Source: Candidatus Aenigmatarchaeota archaeon (GTDB lineage Archaea > Aenigmatarchaeota > Aenigmatarchaeia > QMZP01 > JACQNV01). From it: a stretch of DNA of 7,403 nucleotides. Of the stretch, positions 1 through 5,784 are shown one piece after another (position 1 is the stretch's first letter; the number at the start of each line of letters is the position of its first letter). A program made the translations under genes and the position numbers. The DNA is taken from NCBI GenBank assembly GCA_016202865.1, contig JACQNV010000002.1:1-7403 (forward strand). Direction: 5' to 3'. Under the pieces are notes generated by a model that saw only the letters and a program-made list of their open reading frames with translations, was not told the origin of the DNA and did no database searches.

Positions 1-1
1 A

Positions 2-730
2 TGCCTAAGAGTGGGAAAGGATTTTATTTTAGAAATATCCAAAAAATCAGGGAAAAAAATAATTGGTGTAAACCATCCTATTGCGCATATAGAAATTGGA
101 AAGTTGACTACAGGAGCAAAGGATGCTGTTATACTTTATGTTTCTGGCGGGAACACACAAATTGTTTCCCTTGTTTCAGGTAGATATAGAATTTTCGGTG
201 AGACAATGGATGTCGGGATAGGAAACGCCCTTGACAAGTTTGCCAGAGAAGTTGGCATTGGTTTTCCAGGTGGGCCGGAAATCGAGAGACTTGCGTTATC
301 TGGAAAATATATAGAATTACCATATGTTGTAAAAGGCATGGATTTATCCTTCACTGGTATTGTGACAGAAGCAAGCAAAAAAATAAAATCTGGTTCCAAA
401 AAAGAAGACATCTGCTTCAGCCTACAGGAAACAACTTTTGCAATGTTGACAGAAGTGACCGAAAGGGCTCTTGCACACACAGGAAAACAAGAAGTTCTGC
501 TCACTGGCGGTGTTGCCGCTAACAAAAGGTTGCAGGAAATGCTGGCTGTAATGTGCAAAGAAAGGGGCGCAAAATTTTATTCTGTGCCAAAAGAGTATGC
601 GATGGATAATGGCGCAATGATTGCATGGACTGGTGTAGTTATGCAAAAGTCCCACTACAAAAACTTTGACCCAAAAAAAGATGATATCAATCCAACTTGG
701 AGAGTAGATGAAGTGGAAGTAAATTGGTAG
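2..730 (+). CDS. kae1: Kae1, KEOPS tRNA t6A synthase subunit (5' partial)
   Basis: This is the C-terminal 242 codons of the ASKHA-fold catalytic subunit of KEOPS, which transfers threonylcarbamoyl from TC-AMP to A37 of ANN-decoding tRNAs in the cytoplasm. Visible motifs are the metal-binding HPIAH (bases 74-88), the nucleotide-binding SGGNTQ, GETMDVGIGNALDKFAR, PGGPEIE, MDLSFTGI, LTGGVAANKRL, and DNGAMIAW with the third metal ligand Asp at 605-607. The protein ends in the usual Kae1 tail (TWRVDEVEVNW) and a TAG stop, so it is not fused to Bud32 as in some archaea; bud32 lies separately at 3225. The reading frame is open to the window edge. The GTG at base 11 encodes the Val of the conserved LRVG segment and is internal, so roughly 80-90 N-terminal residues lie upstream. 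It converges with the minus-strand gene at 747, with 16 bases between the stops. Confidence 0.96.
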   Translation, partial: CLRVGKDFILEISKKSGKKIIGVNHPIAHIEIGKLTTGAKDAVILYVSGGNTQIVSLVSGRYRIFGETMDVGIGNALDKFAREVGIGFPGGPEIERLALSGKYIELPYVVKGMDLSFTGIVTEASKKIKSGSKKEDICFSLQETTFAMLTEVTERALAHTGKQEVLLTGGVAANKRLQEMLAVMCKERGAKFYSVPKEYAMDNGAMIAWTGVVMQKSHYKNFDPKKDDINPTWRVDEVEVNW

Positions 731-746
731 TTAGTAAAACTGAATC

Positions 747-1214
747 TCACTCACAATTAAGCTCTGCGTTTAGTTCTTGTCTTGCTGAGAGAACTCCAAA
801 AGCATTACCGTCATCTATAGCTGTTCTAACATTTCCAATCAAGCTAACAACCTTTGTCAATCCATCTGCCTTAGCCCTCGTCTCTGCGCTATTGAGTTTC
901 TGTGAGGCTGTTGCGCTATCTCCGCCACTAAAAGCATTCTGAGCGTCAAGCAAATCTTTACACAATTCTGATGTGGAAACCGTGCCTGTACCTGTACTTA
1001 TGAATTCATTCAAAGTTTGTCCAGCTGGAGCCAGTTTGGTTGCTAAATCGTTAAATGCCCCATAAACAGTGGATACAGTTTTGTATACAGGCGGTCCATA
1101 CCTCATTACGAAAAAGCCACCAATAAGAATAGTCACTATCACAAGCAAGCATGTCAAAATAACCAAAACATCCCTTATTACCTCAAGTTTTCCTCTGCCG
1201 CCTTCTTTTCCCAT
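747..1214 (-). CDS. Orphan single-pass membrane protein
   Basis: I do not recognise this 155-residue protein. A basic N-terminus (Lys3, Arg7, Lys9, Arg14) precedes one strong hydrophobic segment at about residues 15-37 (DVLVILTCLLVIVTILIGG). By the positive-inside rule this suggests a cytoplasmic N-terminus and an external C-terminal domain. Residues 40-155 are rich in Ala, Thr, Ser, Leu and Asn and look largely helical, with heptad-like stretches (KTVSTVYGAFNDLATKLA; SARQELNAEL). Two Cys (85 and 154) in this part could pair if it is extracytoplasmic, which is inference. The ATG is preceded by no Shine-Dalgarno site, but a TTTTATATAG box lies about 26 bases upstream on this strand, suggesting a leaderless transcript. 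The gene is divergent from nnrD and convergent with kae1. The hydrophobic segment and the well-placed promoter favour a real gene. Confidence 0.75.
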   Translation of the reverse strand: MGKEGGRGKLEVIRDVLVILTCLLVIVTILIGGFFVMRYGPPVYKTVSTVYGAFNDLATKLAPAGQTLNEFISTGTGTVSTSELCKDLLDAQNAFSGGDSATASQKLNSAETRAKADGLTKVVSLIGNVRTAIDDGNAFGVLSARQELNAELNCE

Positions 1215-1246
1215 ATAATATAATTAAAAGAACCCCTATATAAAAC
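1215..1246. promoter_or_regulatory. Compact divergent archaeal promoter
   Basis: Only 32 bases separate two divergent ATG codons. On the minus strand TTTTATATAG (1245 down to 1236) is centred about 26 bases before the ATG at 1214. On the plus strand the AT-rich TATAATTA (1219-1226), within a longer AT tract from 1213, is centred about 25 bases before the ATG at 1247. TATA boxes at that spacing put transcription starts at or next to both start codons, so both mRNAs would be leaderless. This agrees with the lack of a GGAGG-like site before either gene. The two boxes are interleaved, so each polymerase footprint would cover the other promoter. Confidence 0.6.
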
Positions 1247-2056
1247 ATGCAAATCAAATCCGTCCTAAAAGAGGCATACAAGAAAAGACAGCCTTGGTCA
1301 CGCAAGGGTAATTTTGGTAAACTCCTTGTTGTTGGTGGATCTAAAACCTATACAGGTGCCCCATCCATAGTTGGTTTGGCTGCCATGAAATCTGGATGTG
1401 ATCTTGTCTATATAGAAGCCCCGCAAAGAGCTGCAGATGTCTCAGCTTCTTTTTCCCCAAATTTGATAACTTGTCCTTTGAAAGGAGACTTCTTAACCAA
1501 TAAACACTTCAAAGAAATCCAGAAAATCAGCTCAGATGCCGTCGTTTTCGGTAATGGTCTTGGAGAGAAATCAGGAGGCCTCTGCAAATTGATGTGGAAA
1601 ATAAAAAAACCCTGCGTCATTGATGGGGATGCGCTGAAATGCTTGCCACCGAAACTTGGAAAAAACTTTGTCCTCACCCCGCATGCAGGGGAATTCTCTA
1701 TTATAACTGGGAGAAAAACTCCAGTAAATTTAGAATCCAGGAAAACTCTTGTAAAAGAATATGCAAAAAGGCTAAACTGTACAATACTCCTGAAAGGTCA
1801 TGTAGATATAATTTCAGATGGCTCAGATGTTTCCTTAAACAAGACAGGTAACCCATACATGACAAAAGGTGGAACAGGCGATGTGTTAGCTGGTATTTGT
1901 GGCGCCATTCTTGCGCGTGGAATACAACCTTACAAAGCTGCCTGTGCAGCCGCTTATATTTCCGGAGCAGCAGGCGACTTGGCTGTAAAAAAATATGGCG
2001 AAAGCTTGCTCGCTACTGATGTGATTGAGGAAATAAAAAATGTGATAAACAGATAA
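1247..2056 (+). CDS. nnrD: ADP-dependent NAD(P)HX dehydratase
   Basis: This 269-residue ribokinase-fold enzyme would dehydrate the damaged, hydrated cofactors NADHX and NADPHX back to NADH and NADPH, with ADP or ATP as driver (cytosolic metabolite repair). Family motifs run in order: RKGNFGKLLVVGGSKTYTGAP (about 19-39), the glycine turn FGNGLG (101-106; commonly GPGLG in relatives, so Pro is replaced by Asn), VIDGDAL (124-130), LTPHAGEF (143-150), GNPYMTKGGTGDVLAG (201-216) with the probable catalytic Asp212, and a C-terminal LLATDVIEEI. It corresponds to the C-terminal half of YjeF-type bifunctional proteins. The NAD(P)HX epimerase domain is missing and is not elsewhere in the window. It is the first gene of an operon with the Nudix, orphan, msrB and bud32 genes, and is probably translated from a leaderless mRNA. 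Confidence 0.93.
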   Translation: MQIKSVLKEAYKKRQPWSRKGNFGKLLVVGGSKTYTGAPSIVGLAAMKSGCDLVYIEAPQRAADVSASFSPNLITCPLKGDFLTNKHFKEIQKISSDAVVFGNGLGEKSGGLCKLMWKIKKPCVIDGDALKCLPPKLGKNFVLTPHAGEFSIITGRKTPVNLESRKTLVKEYAKRLNCTILLKGHVDIISDGSDVSLNKTGNPYMTKGGTGDVLAGICGAILARGIQPYKAACAAAYISGAAGDLAVKKYGESLLATDVIEEIKNVINR

Positions 2057-2059
2057 TTT

Positions 2060-2557
2060 ATGGAAATGATGGACATCGTGAATGAAAAAGATGAAGTCGT
2101 TGGTAAGGCTCAGCGCGAGGAAGTTTACAAAAAACTGCTTCTGCACAGGATAGTCCATGTGTTAATTTTCAATGTCAAAGGCGAGATGGCTTTACAGCTA
2201 AGGAGCAATGTAAACTTCTGTCCATATTACTGGTGCACAGCTGCCGGCGGCCATGTAAAATCTGGAGAAAGCTGGGAAGATGCTGGAAAAAGAGAATTAA
2301 AAGAGGAACTGGGAGTAGAGGCCAAGCTGACCTTGTTATACAAGGACATCTACACAGACAATTTTAGAAAAACTAACATGAAGAAAATTTTAGCAACTTT
2401 CAAAACAGTATACAGCGGCTCCTTTAAGATAAACCCAGAGGAAGTTGATAAAATAGAATTCTTCAGCCTGGAAAAAATCCAGCAGATGGTAAATAACAAG
2501 GAGAAAATGCATCCCGAGCTTTTATTCCTGCTGAAAAAACATTTTGGTGTGAAGTGA
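2060..2557 (+). CDS. Nudix hydrolase, IDI/YfcD-like
   Basis: A 165-residue Nudix protein with a perfect Nudix box Gx5Ex7REUxEExGU at residues 64-86 (Gly64, Glu70, Arg78, Glu79, Glu82, Glu83, Gly85). Such enzymes hydrolyse nucleoside-diphosphate-linked substrates with Mg2+ bound by the box glutamates. The frame around it (LLHRIVHVLIFN at about 27-38, LQLRSN, then YYWCTAAGGHV) resembles type 1 isopentenyl diphosphate isomerase and the YfcD group. However, the isomerase catalytic Cys of its NSVCGH segment is Gly here (AAGGHV), so isomerase activity is unlikely; the substrate cannot be told from sequence. It starts 3 bases after the nnrD stop with no clear Shine-Dalgarno site. In-frame ATGs at codons 3 and 4 are alternative starts. 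Context suggests house-cleaning of damaged or surplus nucleotides, which is inference. Confidence 0.9.
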   Translation: MEMMDIVNEKDEVVGKAQREEVYKKLLLHRIVHVLIFNVKGEMALQLRSNVNFCPYYWCTAAGGHVKSGESWEDAGKRELKEELGVEAKLTLLYKDIYTDNFRKTNMKKILATFKTVYSGSFKINPEEVDKIEFFSLEKIQQMVNNKEKMHPELLFLLKKHFGVK

Positions 2558-2561
2558 TTTT

Positions 2562-2897
2562 ATGACAGTAAGCTTCGAGGCATTCTATAAAATGTTCATG
2601 GAGTCTAAACCCAATCTCATATATGAAAAAGAAGATCTTGAAAGGAGATATACTTTAGACAGGATTAGAGGAGGACGGTTAATTACAGGAGCACCTAGAT
2701 GCAGAGAGGCAACTATGGATCAGGTAAAGCAAGCCATAAGGGAAAGGACTCATATAGATATTAGGGATCCTAGCCTTGGAAGCGACATAGACTCAAGTGT
2801 TGTATTTTTATGCTCTGTTGGCGACATTCCAAACCATCAATATGAAGTTAGGTATGGTGTGAGCGGGGCATTAAATATTTCAAATTATTTTGATTGA
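2562..2897 (+). CDS. Hypothetical protein in the nnrD-bud32 operon
   Basis: I do not recognise this 111-residue soluble protein. It has no membrane segment, signal peptide or metal-binding Cys/His cluster. The first half is charged and probably helical (FEAFYKMFME, KEDLERRYTLDRIRGGRL). The second half alternates charged helix (MDQVKQAIRERTHIDIRD) with hydrophobic strand-like runs (SSVVFLCSVGDI, YEVRYGVSGALNI), so a small alpha/beta domain is plausible. It starts 4 bases after the Nudix stop and ends one base before the msrB ATG. This tight packing in one strand and the absence of a competing frame support it as a real co-transcribed gene. ATGs at codons 11 and 13 are possible later starts, though the first ATG best preserves operon spacing. 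Confidence 0.7.
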   Translation: MTVSFEAFYKMFMESKPNLIYEKEDLERRYTLDRIRGGRLITGAPRCREATMDQVKQAIRERTHIDIRDPSLGSDIDSSVVFLCSVGDIPNHQYEVRYGVSGALNISNYFD

Positions 2898-2898
2898 C

Positions 2899-3228
2899 AT
2901 GGAAGAAATATACACAGAACTCTGGGAAAAAGGAATTTACAGGTGCTCAAAATGTGGGGCCAAGCTTTTTGATTCAAGTGCAAAATTCAAATCCGGCACG
3001 ATGTGGCCCAGTTTCAGGGCGTCTGCAAAAGGCTCTGTACAAACAAAACCAGATTACAGCTTTGGTATGGCCCGCACCGAAATACTCTGCGCAAAATGCG
3101 GACAACACCTTGGCCATGTGTTTGATGACGGCAAAATTTGCGGCGACACGGACCCAAAAGCCCGAAACAGGTTCTGTGTGCTTTCAGACAGCCTTAACTT
3201 TGAAAAGGAAAGGAAGAAGAAAATATGA
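2899..3228 (+). CDS. msrB: Peptide-methionine (R)-S-oxide reductase
   Basis: A 109-residue MsrB, which reduces the R epimer of methionine sulfoxide in proteins or peptides. A structural zinc site is visible as two CxxC pairs: Cys16/Cys19 (CSKCG) and Cys64/Cys67 (CAKCG). They are followed by the active-site HLGHVFDDG (70-78) and the catalytic Cys93 in NRFCVLSDSLNF. The substrate loop reads SGTMWPSF, where relatives usually have SGCGWPSF or SGTGWPSF, so the common resolving Cys is absent and a Met replaces Gly. Recycling would need another thiol, such as Cys81, or direct reduction by thioredoxin. I chose the ATG at 2899, one base after the preceding stop, over an upstream TTG at 2890 that would overlap that gene and add only three residues. 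The end overlaps bud32 by four bases (ATGA). Confidence 0.95.
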   Translation: MEEIYTELWEKGIYRCSKCGAKLFDSSAKFKSGTMWPSFRASAKGSVQTKPDYSFGMARTEILCAKCGQHLGHVFDDGKICGDTDPKARNRFCVLSDSLNFEKERKKKI

Positions 3229-3842
3229 AAATTGTAAACCGCGGCGCCGAGGCAATTTTGTACTTGAAAGAAAAGGACGGGAGAAAAGTTCTAATAAAAG
3301 AACGAGTCCAGAAAAACTACAGGGTAAAACAGTTGGACAATAAGCTAAGGAAGGACAGGACAGGCTGGGAGGTTGGATTGCTGGACAAAGCAAAAAGAAA
3401 CGGTCTCCATGTGCCGCAGGTTTTGGATTCAACTGATTACAAAATCGAGATGGAGTTCCTGGATGGTGAAAAGCTGAAAGACTTTTTGAGTAAAAAACCA
3501 GAAAAAGAGGGTGGAGAAATAGCCAGACAAATCGGCTCTACTGTAGCCCAATTGCATTCAGCAGGTATTGTTCATGGAGATCTGACAACCTCCAATATGA
3601 TCCTACAGGACAAAAAAATCTACCTGATAGATTTCGGCCTGGGAAAAAACTCCACAAAAGTGGAAGACCAAGCCACCGATCTCTACCTTCTCTACGAGGC
3701 AATAAAATCCACACATTTTGATTTTCTAAATATTATGTGGAAAGGCATTCTAGATGGCTACAAAGAGTACCAGAAGCACAAAGATGTGATAAAAAGATTC
3801 GAAGAAATAGGCAAAAGAAGGAGATATAAGACAGATAGTTAA
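3225..3842 (+). CDS. bud32: Bud32, KEOPS kinase/ATPase subunit
   Basis: A 205-residue minimal RIO-like atypical kinase, the Bud32 subunit of KEOPS, whose ATPase activity supports t6A37 formation by Kae1. Visible parts are the glycine-poor loop NRGAEA (5-10), the ATP-binding Lys25 in VLIKERV, the Bud32 signature YRVKQLDNKLRKDRTGWEVGLL (about 32-53) with the helix C Glu49, the hinge MEFLDGEKL, the catalytic loop VHGDLTTSN (116-124, Asp119 and Asn124), the metal-binding IDFGLG (136-141, Asp137), and a basic C-terminal end (GKRRRYKTDS) resembling the family's conserved tail. The start overlaps the msrB stop in ATGA, and a purine-rich GGAAG at 3212-3216 is suitably spaced for ribosome binding. It stands alone rather than fused to kae1, which lies about 2.5 kb upstream. 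It converges with the gene at 3845, with two bases between stops. Confidence 0.95.
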   Translation: MKIVNRGAEAILYLKEKDGRKVLIKERVQKNYRVKQLDNKLRKDRTGWEVGLLDKAKRNGLHVPQVLDSTDYKIEMEFLDGEKLKDFLSKKPEKEGGEIARQIGSTVAQLHSAGIVHGDLTTSNMILQDKKIYLIDFGLGKNSTKVEDQATDLYLLYEAIKSTHFDFLNIMWKGILDGYKEYQKHKDVIKRFEEIGKRRRYKTDS

Positions 3843-3844
3843 TT

Positions 3845-4405
3845 TTAGAACAAGTTCCTAGATCTAATCCTATCCTTTATCGGTTTTGGTATATCTGGAT
3901 CAGAATCAAAATCAGGTTTATCCTTTCTTTCTGGCTGAACTGGTGGGTTGTCTATTGGGTCGTCTTCATCGTCCCCCCGTTCATTGTCTCTACCATCACG
4001 AAATACTCTATTTAGAAAAGCCATGAAGCTCAAACCACCATAGCATATAACATATCCAATAGTATTTTCAAACACACCAGTAATATAACTCTCTGGGTCC
4101 ACATGTTCAGATAATAAAAACCTTGTTCCGCCAGTAATAAGTCCAACAGCAAGACATCTATAGCCACCTCTTCTATATCTAGCACTTTGGTTATCGTCGC
4201 CATCTAAATAAGAAAAAAGTCCATGCCATAATCCAGCTCCATATGTAGAGCTTCTTAAAGGTGAATCCATGAAACCCCTTTCTGGAACAAGCAAATAGTC
4301 AAATAATGCAGATGAAGCGGCTATTCCTGCAAAATCAATGAGATTTTCCTTAAGATCAAGATATGGTTTTATCCTACAGGAGATGCCTGTTCTTGTGTTT
4401 TTCAT
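3845..4405 (-). CDS. Orphan membrane protein with acidic C-terminal tail
   Basis: I do not recognise this 186-residue protein. It has several moderately hydrophobic stretches: about 22-40 (LIDFAGIAASSALFDYLLV), 55-67 (YGAGLWHGLFSYL), 81-98 (GYRCLAVGLITGGTRFLL) and 108-133 (with IGYVICYGGLSFMAFLN), consistent with three or four membrane helices. Residues 137-186 form a hydrophilic, probably disordered tail rich in Asp, Pro, Arg and Lys (RGDDEDDPIDNPPVQPE; DFDSDPDIPKPIKDR). The ATG has no Shine-Dalgarno site. The palindromic ATTTAAAT at 4428-4435 is centred about 26 bases upstream, fitting a TATA box for a leaderless mRNA. The gene lies between bud32 (convergent) and uS5 (divergent), so it is a single-gene unit. 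No transport or catalytic signature is visible. Confidence 0.7.
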   Translation of the reverse strand: MKNTRTGISCRIKPYLDLKENLIDFAGIAASSALFDYLLVPERGFMDSPLRSSTYGAGLWHGLFSYLDGDDNQSARYRRGGYRCLAVGLITGGTRFLLSEHVDPESYITGVFENTIGYVICYGGLSFMAFLNRVFRDGRDNERGDDEDDPIDNPPVQPERKDKPDFDSDPDIPKPIKDRIRSRNLF

Positions 4406-4487
4406 GTAAAATAAATGAAACTAAGCCATTTAAATGCTTATATTTATATTATACCAATACACAGCTAATTATTCAGCCTTAACAGAT
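4406..4487. promoter_or_regulatory. Divergent promoter region, orphan membrane gene and uS5 operon
   Basis: This 82-base gap carries AT-rich boxes facing both ways. ATTTAAAT (4428-4435) is correctly spaced for the minus-strand gene starting at 4405. TTATATTTATATT (4438-4450) is the best plus-strand TATA-like box; it predicts a start near 4470 and a leader of roughly 15-20 bases before the uS5 ATG at 4488. The box position also argues that an in-frame ATG at 4434 is upstream of the transcript and is not the uS5 start. The uS5 group begins a new transcription unit here, so the usual upstream spc genes (uL18, eL19 and others) are not adjacent. Confidence 0.55.
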
Positions 4488-5351
4488 ATGACTAAAGAAG
4501 ACAAGCCAGAAAGTGAAGTTTTGTTGGAAGAGGAAGTGGCAGGCGACGCTGTAGAAGCGGTGAAAGAAGTAGTGGAGGAAGCTCAGGAAAAAAAAGCAGA
4601 AGTAGTAGAAACAAAGCAAAAGCCACAATATACCAAGCATAAGGATGATAGGAGGGGCGCAGAAAAGTCTGTTGAATGGGTCCCCAAAACCAAGTTAGGT
4701 CAAGACATTGTTAACGGCAAATACACATCAATTGATGAAGTCATTGCAACAGGCGAGCTTATTTTGGAGCCAGAAATTGTTGATTATTTAATACAAAACC
4801 TAAAGCAGGAAATAGTTTATGTCGGTGGTTCTCCTGGAAAAGGTGGTGGTATAAAGAGGACAGCGACAAGAATAACCACAAGGATGCACAAATCTGGAAG
4901 AAGATACAGCATGTCTTCTCTGGTTGCTGTGGGAAATCAAGACGGGGTCATTGGAATGGCCAAAGAGTCAGGAACAGACCACAGAGCTGCAATTGAGAAA
5001 TCCCTAAAACAGGCCAAGCTTAACATAATCAAAATAAAAAGAGGTTGCGGAAACTGGGAATGTTCATGCAAAGGGACACACTCAGTGCCTTTCAGGATTG
5101 AAGCCAAGCATGGTTCAGTTACATTTGTTTTATTGCCAGCTCCAAAAGGCGTTGGTATAGTTGCAGACGAAGAGTCAAAAAAGCTATTGGCCCTAGCCGG
5201 TTTGAAGGATGTCTGGACGCAAACATATGGACAGACAGGAACAAGAATAAACCTTGCATTTGCTGTTTTTGAAGCCCTGAAAAAGTTAAGCAGGGTTAAG
5301 GGGGAATTAATTAAATCGCAATCTACAAAGCCAATTCCGGTTCAAGTATGA
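4488..5351 (+). CDS. rps5: Small-subunit ribosomal protein uS5 (archaeal type, extended)
   Basis: A 287-residue uS5 (bacterial S5, eukaryotic S2), part of the 30S decoding and mRNA-entry region. The archaeal core begins at about residue 64 (EWVPKTKLGQDIVNGK), followed by LEPEIVDYL, the dsRBD-like RNA-binding part (MHKSGRRYSMSSLVAVGN), the RGCGNWECSCKGTHSVPF segment (Cys187, 192, 194), and the C-terminal domain (LPAPKGVGIVA; KDVWTQTYGQTGTRINLA; ALKKLSRVKG). Two oddities stand out. There is an acidic, Glu/Lys/Val-rich N-terminal extension of about 60 residues, probably disordered. There is also a Gly/Lys/Arg-rich insertion of about 16 residues at 112-127, just before the conserved MHKSGRR. I chose the ATG at 4488; a start 18 codons earlier (4434) would add a hydrophobic peptide translated from the promoter box. 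It overlaps uL30 by four bases (ATGA). Confidence 0.95.
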   Translation: MTKEDKPESEVLLEEEVAGDAVEAVKEVVEEAQEKKAEVVETKQKPQYTKHKDDRRGAEKSVEWVPKTKLGQDIVNGKYTSIDEVIATGELILEPEIVDYLIQNLKQEIVYVGGSPGKGGGIKRTATRITTRMHKSGRRYSMSSLVAVGNQDGVIGMAKESGTDHRAAIEKSLKQAKLNIIKIKRGCGNWECSCKGTHSVPFRIEAKHGSVTFVLLPAPKGVGIVADEESKKLLALAGLKDVWTQTYGQTGTRINLAFAVFEALKKLSRVKGELIKSQSTKPIPVQV

Positions 5352-5782
5352 CAGAATTATATGCTGTAGTAAGGTTGAAGGGAAGTGTGAAACTAAATAG
5401 AGAGATAAAGGACACACTAATCATGCTTAATCTTAAGTATGTCAATAATTGCAACCTTCTCAAAAAATCAAAAGAGATAGACGGCATGCTTAAAAAAGCG
5501 AGATCATGCATAACATGGGGAGAAATCAGCAAAGAGACTTTGGAAAAACTTCTTCTAAAAAGAGCAAAAGAAGTTGGCGAGAAAAATCTGGATGAAAAGA
5601 AAGCAAAGGATGCTGCTCCAAAACTTCTTGGCGGCACAAAGCTTAAAGAAGTTGGTGTTAAGGTCCCAATAAGGCTTCATCCTGCTTCAAAAGGCTTAGT
5701 GTCAATAAGAATTCCATTTCCAAAAGGCGATGTTGGTTACAGAGGAGACAAAATAAACGAGTTGATTGAGAGGATGATTTAG
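5348..5782 (+). CDS. rpl30: Large-subunit ribosomal protein uL30
   Basis: A 144-residue archaeal uL30 of the 50S subunit. The N-terminal ferredoxin-like domain (ELYAVVRLKGSVKLNREIKD; LIMLNLKYVNNCNLL) is the part shared with bacterial L30. The long C-terminal extension ending in IRLHPASKGL and KGDVGYRGDKINELIERMI is typical of the archaeal and eukaryotic (L7) form, and the length fits that group. The basic ARSCITWGEISKETLEKLLLKRAK segment in the middle matches the usual archaeal linker. Its ATG overlaps the uS5 TGA, implying translational coupling. The order uS5-uL30 is conserved, but instead of uL15 the next gene is the protease-like gene at 5785, starting two bases after this stop. Confidence 0.94.
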   Translation: MTELYAVVRLKGSVKLNREIKDTLIMLNLKYVNNCNLLKKSKEIDGMLKKARSCITWGEISKETLEKLLLKRAKEVGEKNLDEKKAKDAAPKLLGGTKLKEVGVKVPIRLHPASKGLVSIRIPFPKGDVGYRGDKINELIERMI

Positions 5783-5784
5783 AT

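Noticed and set aside
136..558. 140-codon open frame on the minus strand inside kae1
   Set aside because: It is antisense to strongly conserved Kae1 motifs, and its translation shows no family-like pattern.
11..730. A start for Kae1 at the GTG of base 11
   Set aside because: This codon encodes the Val of the conserved LRVG segment, and the frame is open to base 2, so the true start is upstream of the window.
2890..2898. TTG start for msrB giving three extra residues
   Set aside because: It would overlap the upstream gene, and an ATG one base after that gene's stop is available.
2894..3343. 149-codon open frame overlapping msrB and bud32 in another frame
   Set aside because: Both overlapped genes have clear catalytic motifs in their own frames; this one has low-complexity basic residues only.
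3845..4405. Assignment of the minus-strand membrane protein to the AlaE-type exporter family
   Set aside because: There is only a vague similarity in the region around GYRCLAVGLITGGTRF, and the conserved family motifs are not found.
4434..4487. An 18-codon longer uS5 starting at the ATG of 4434
   Set aside because: The extra hydrophobic peptide would be translated from the probable TATA box region, and it does not resemble uS5; the ATG at 4488 fits better.
5323..5637. 104-codon open frame antisense to uL30
   Set aside because: It is antisense to a recognisable ribosomal protein; its Phe/Ser-rich translation is typical of the complement of Lys/Glu-rich coding.
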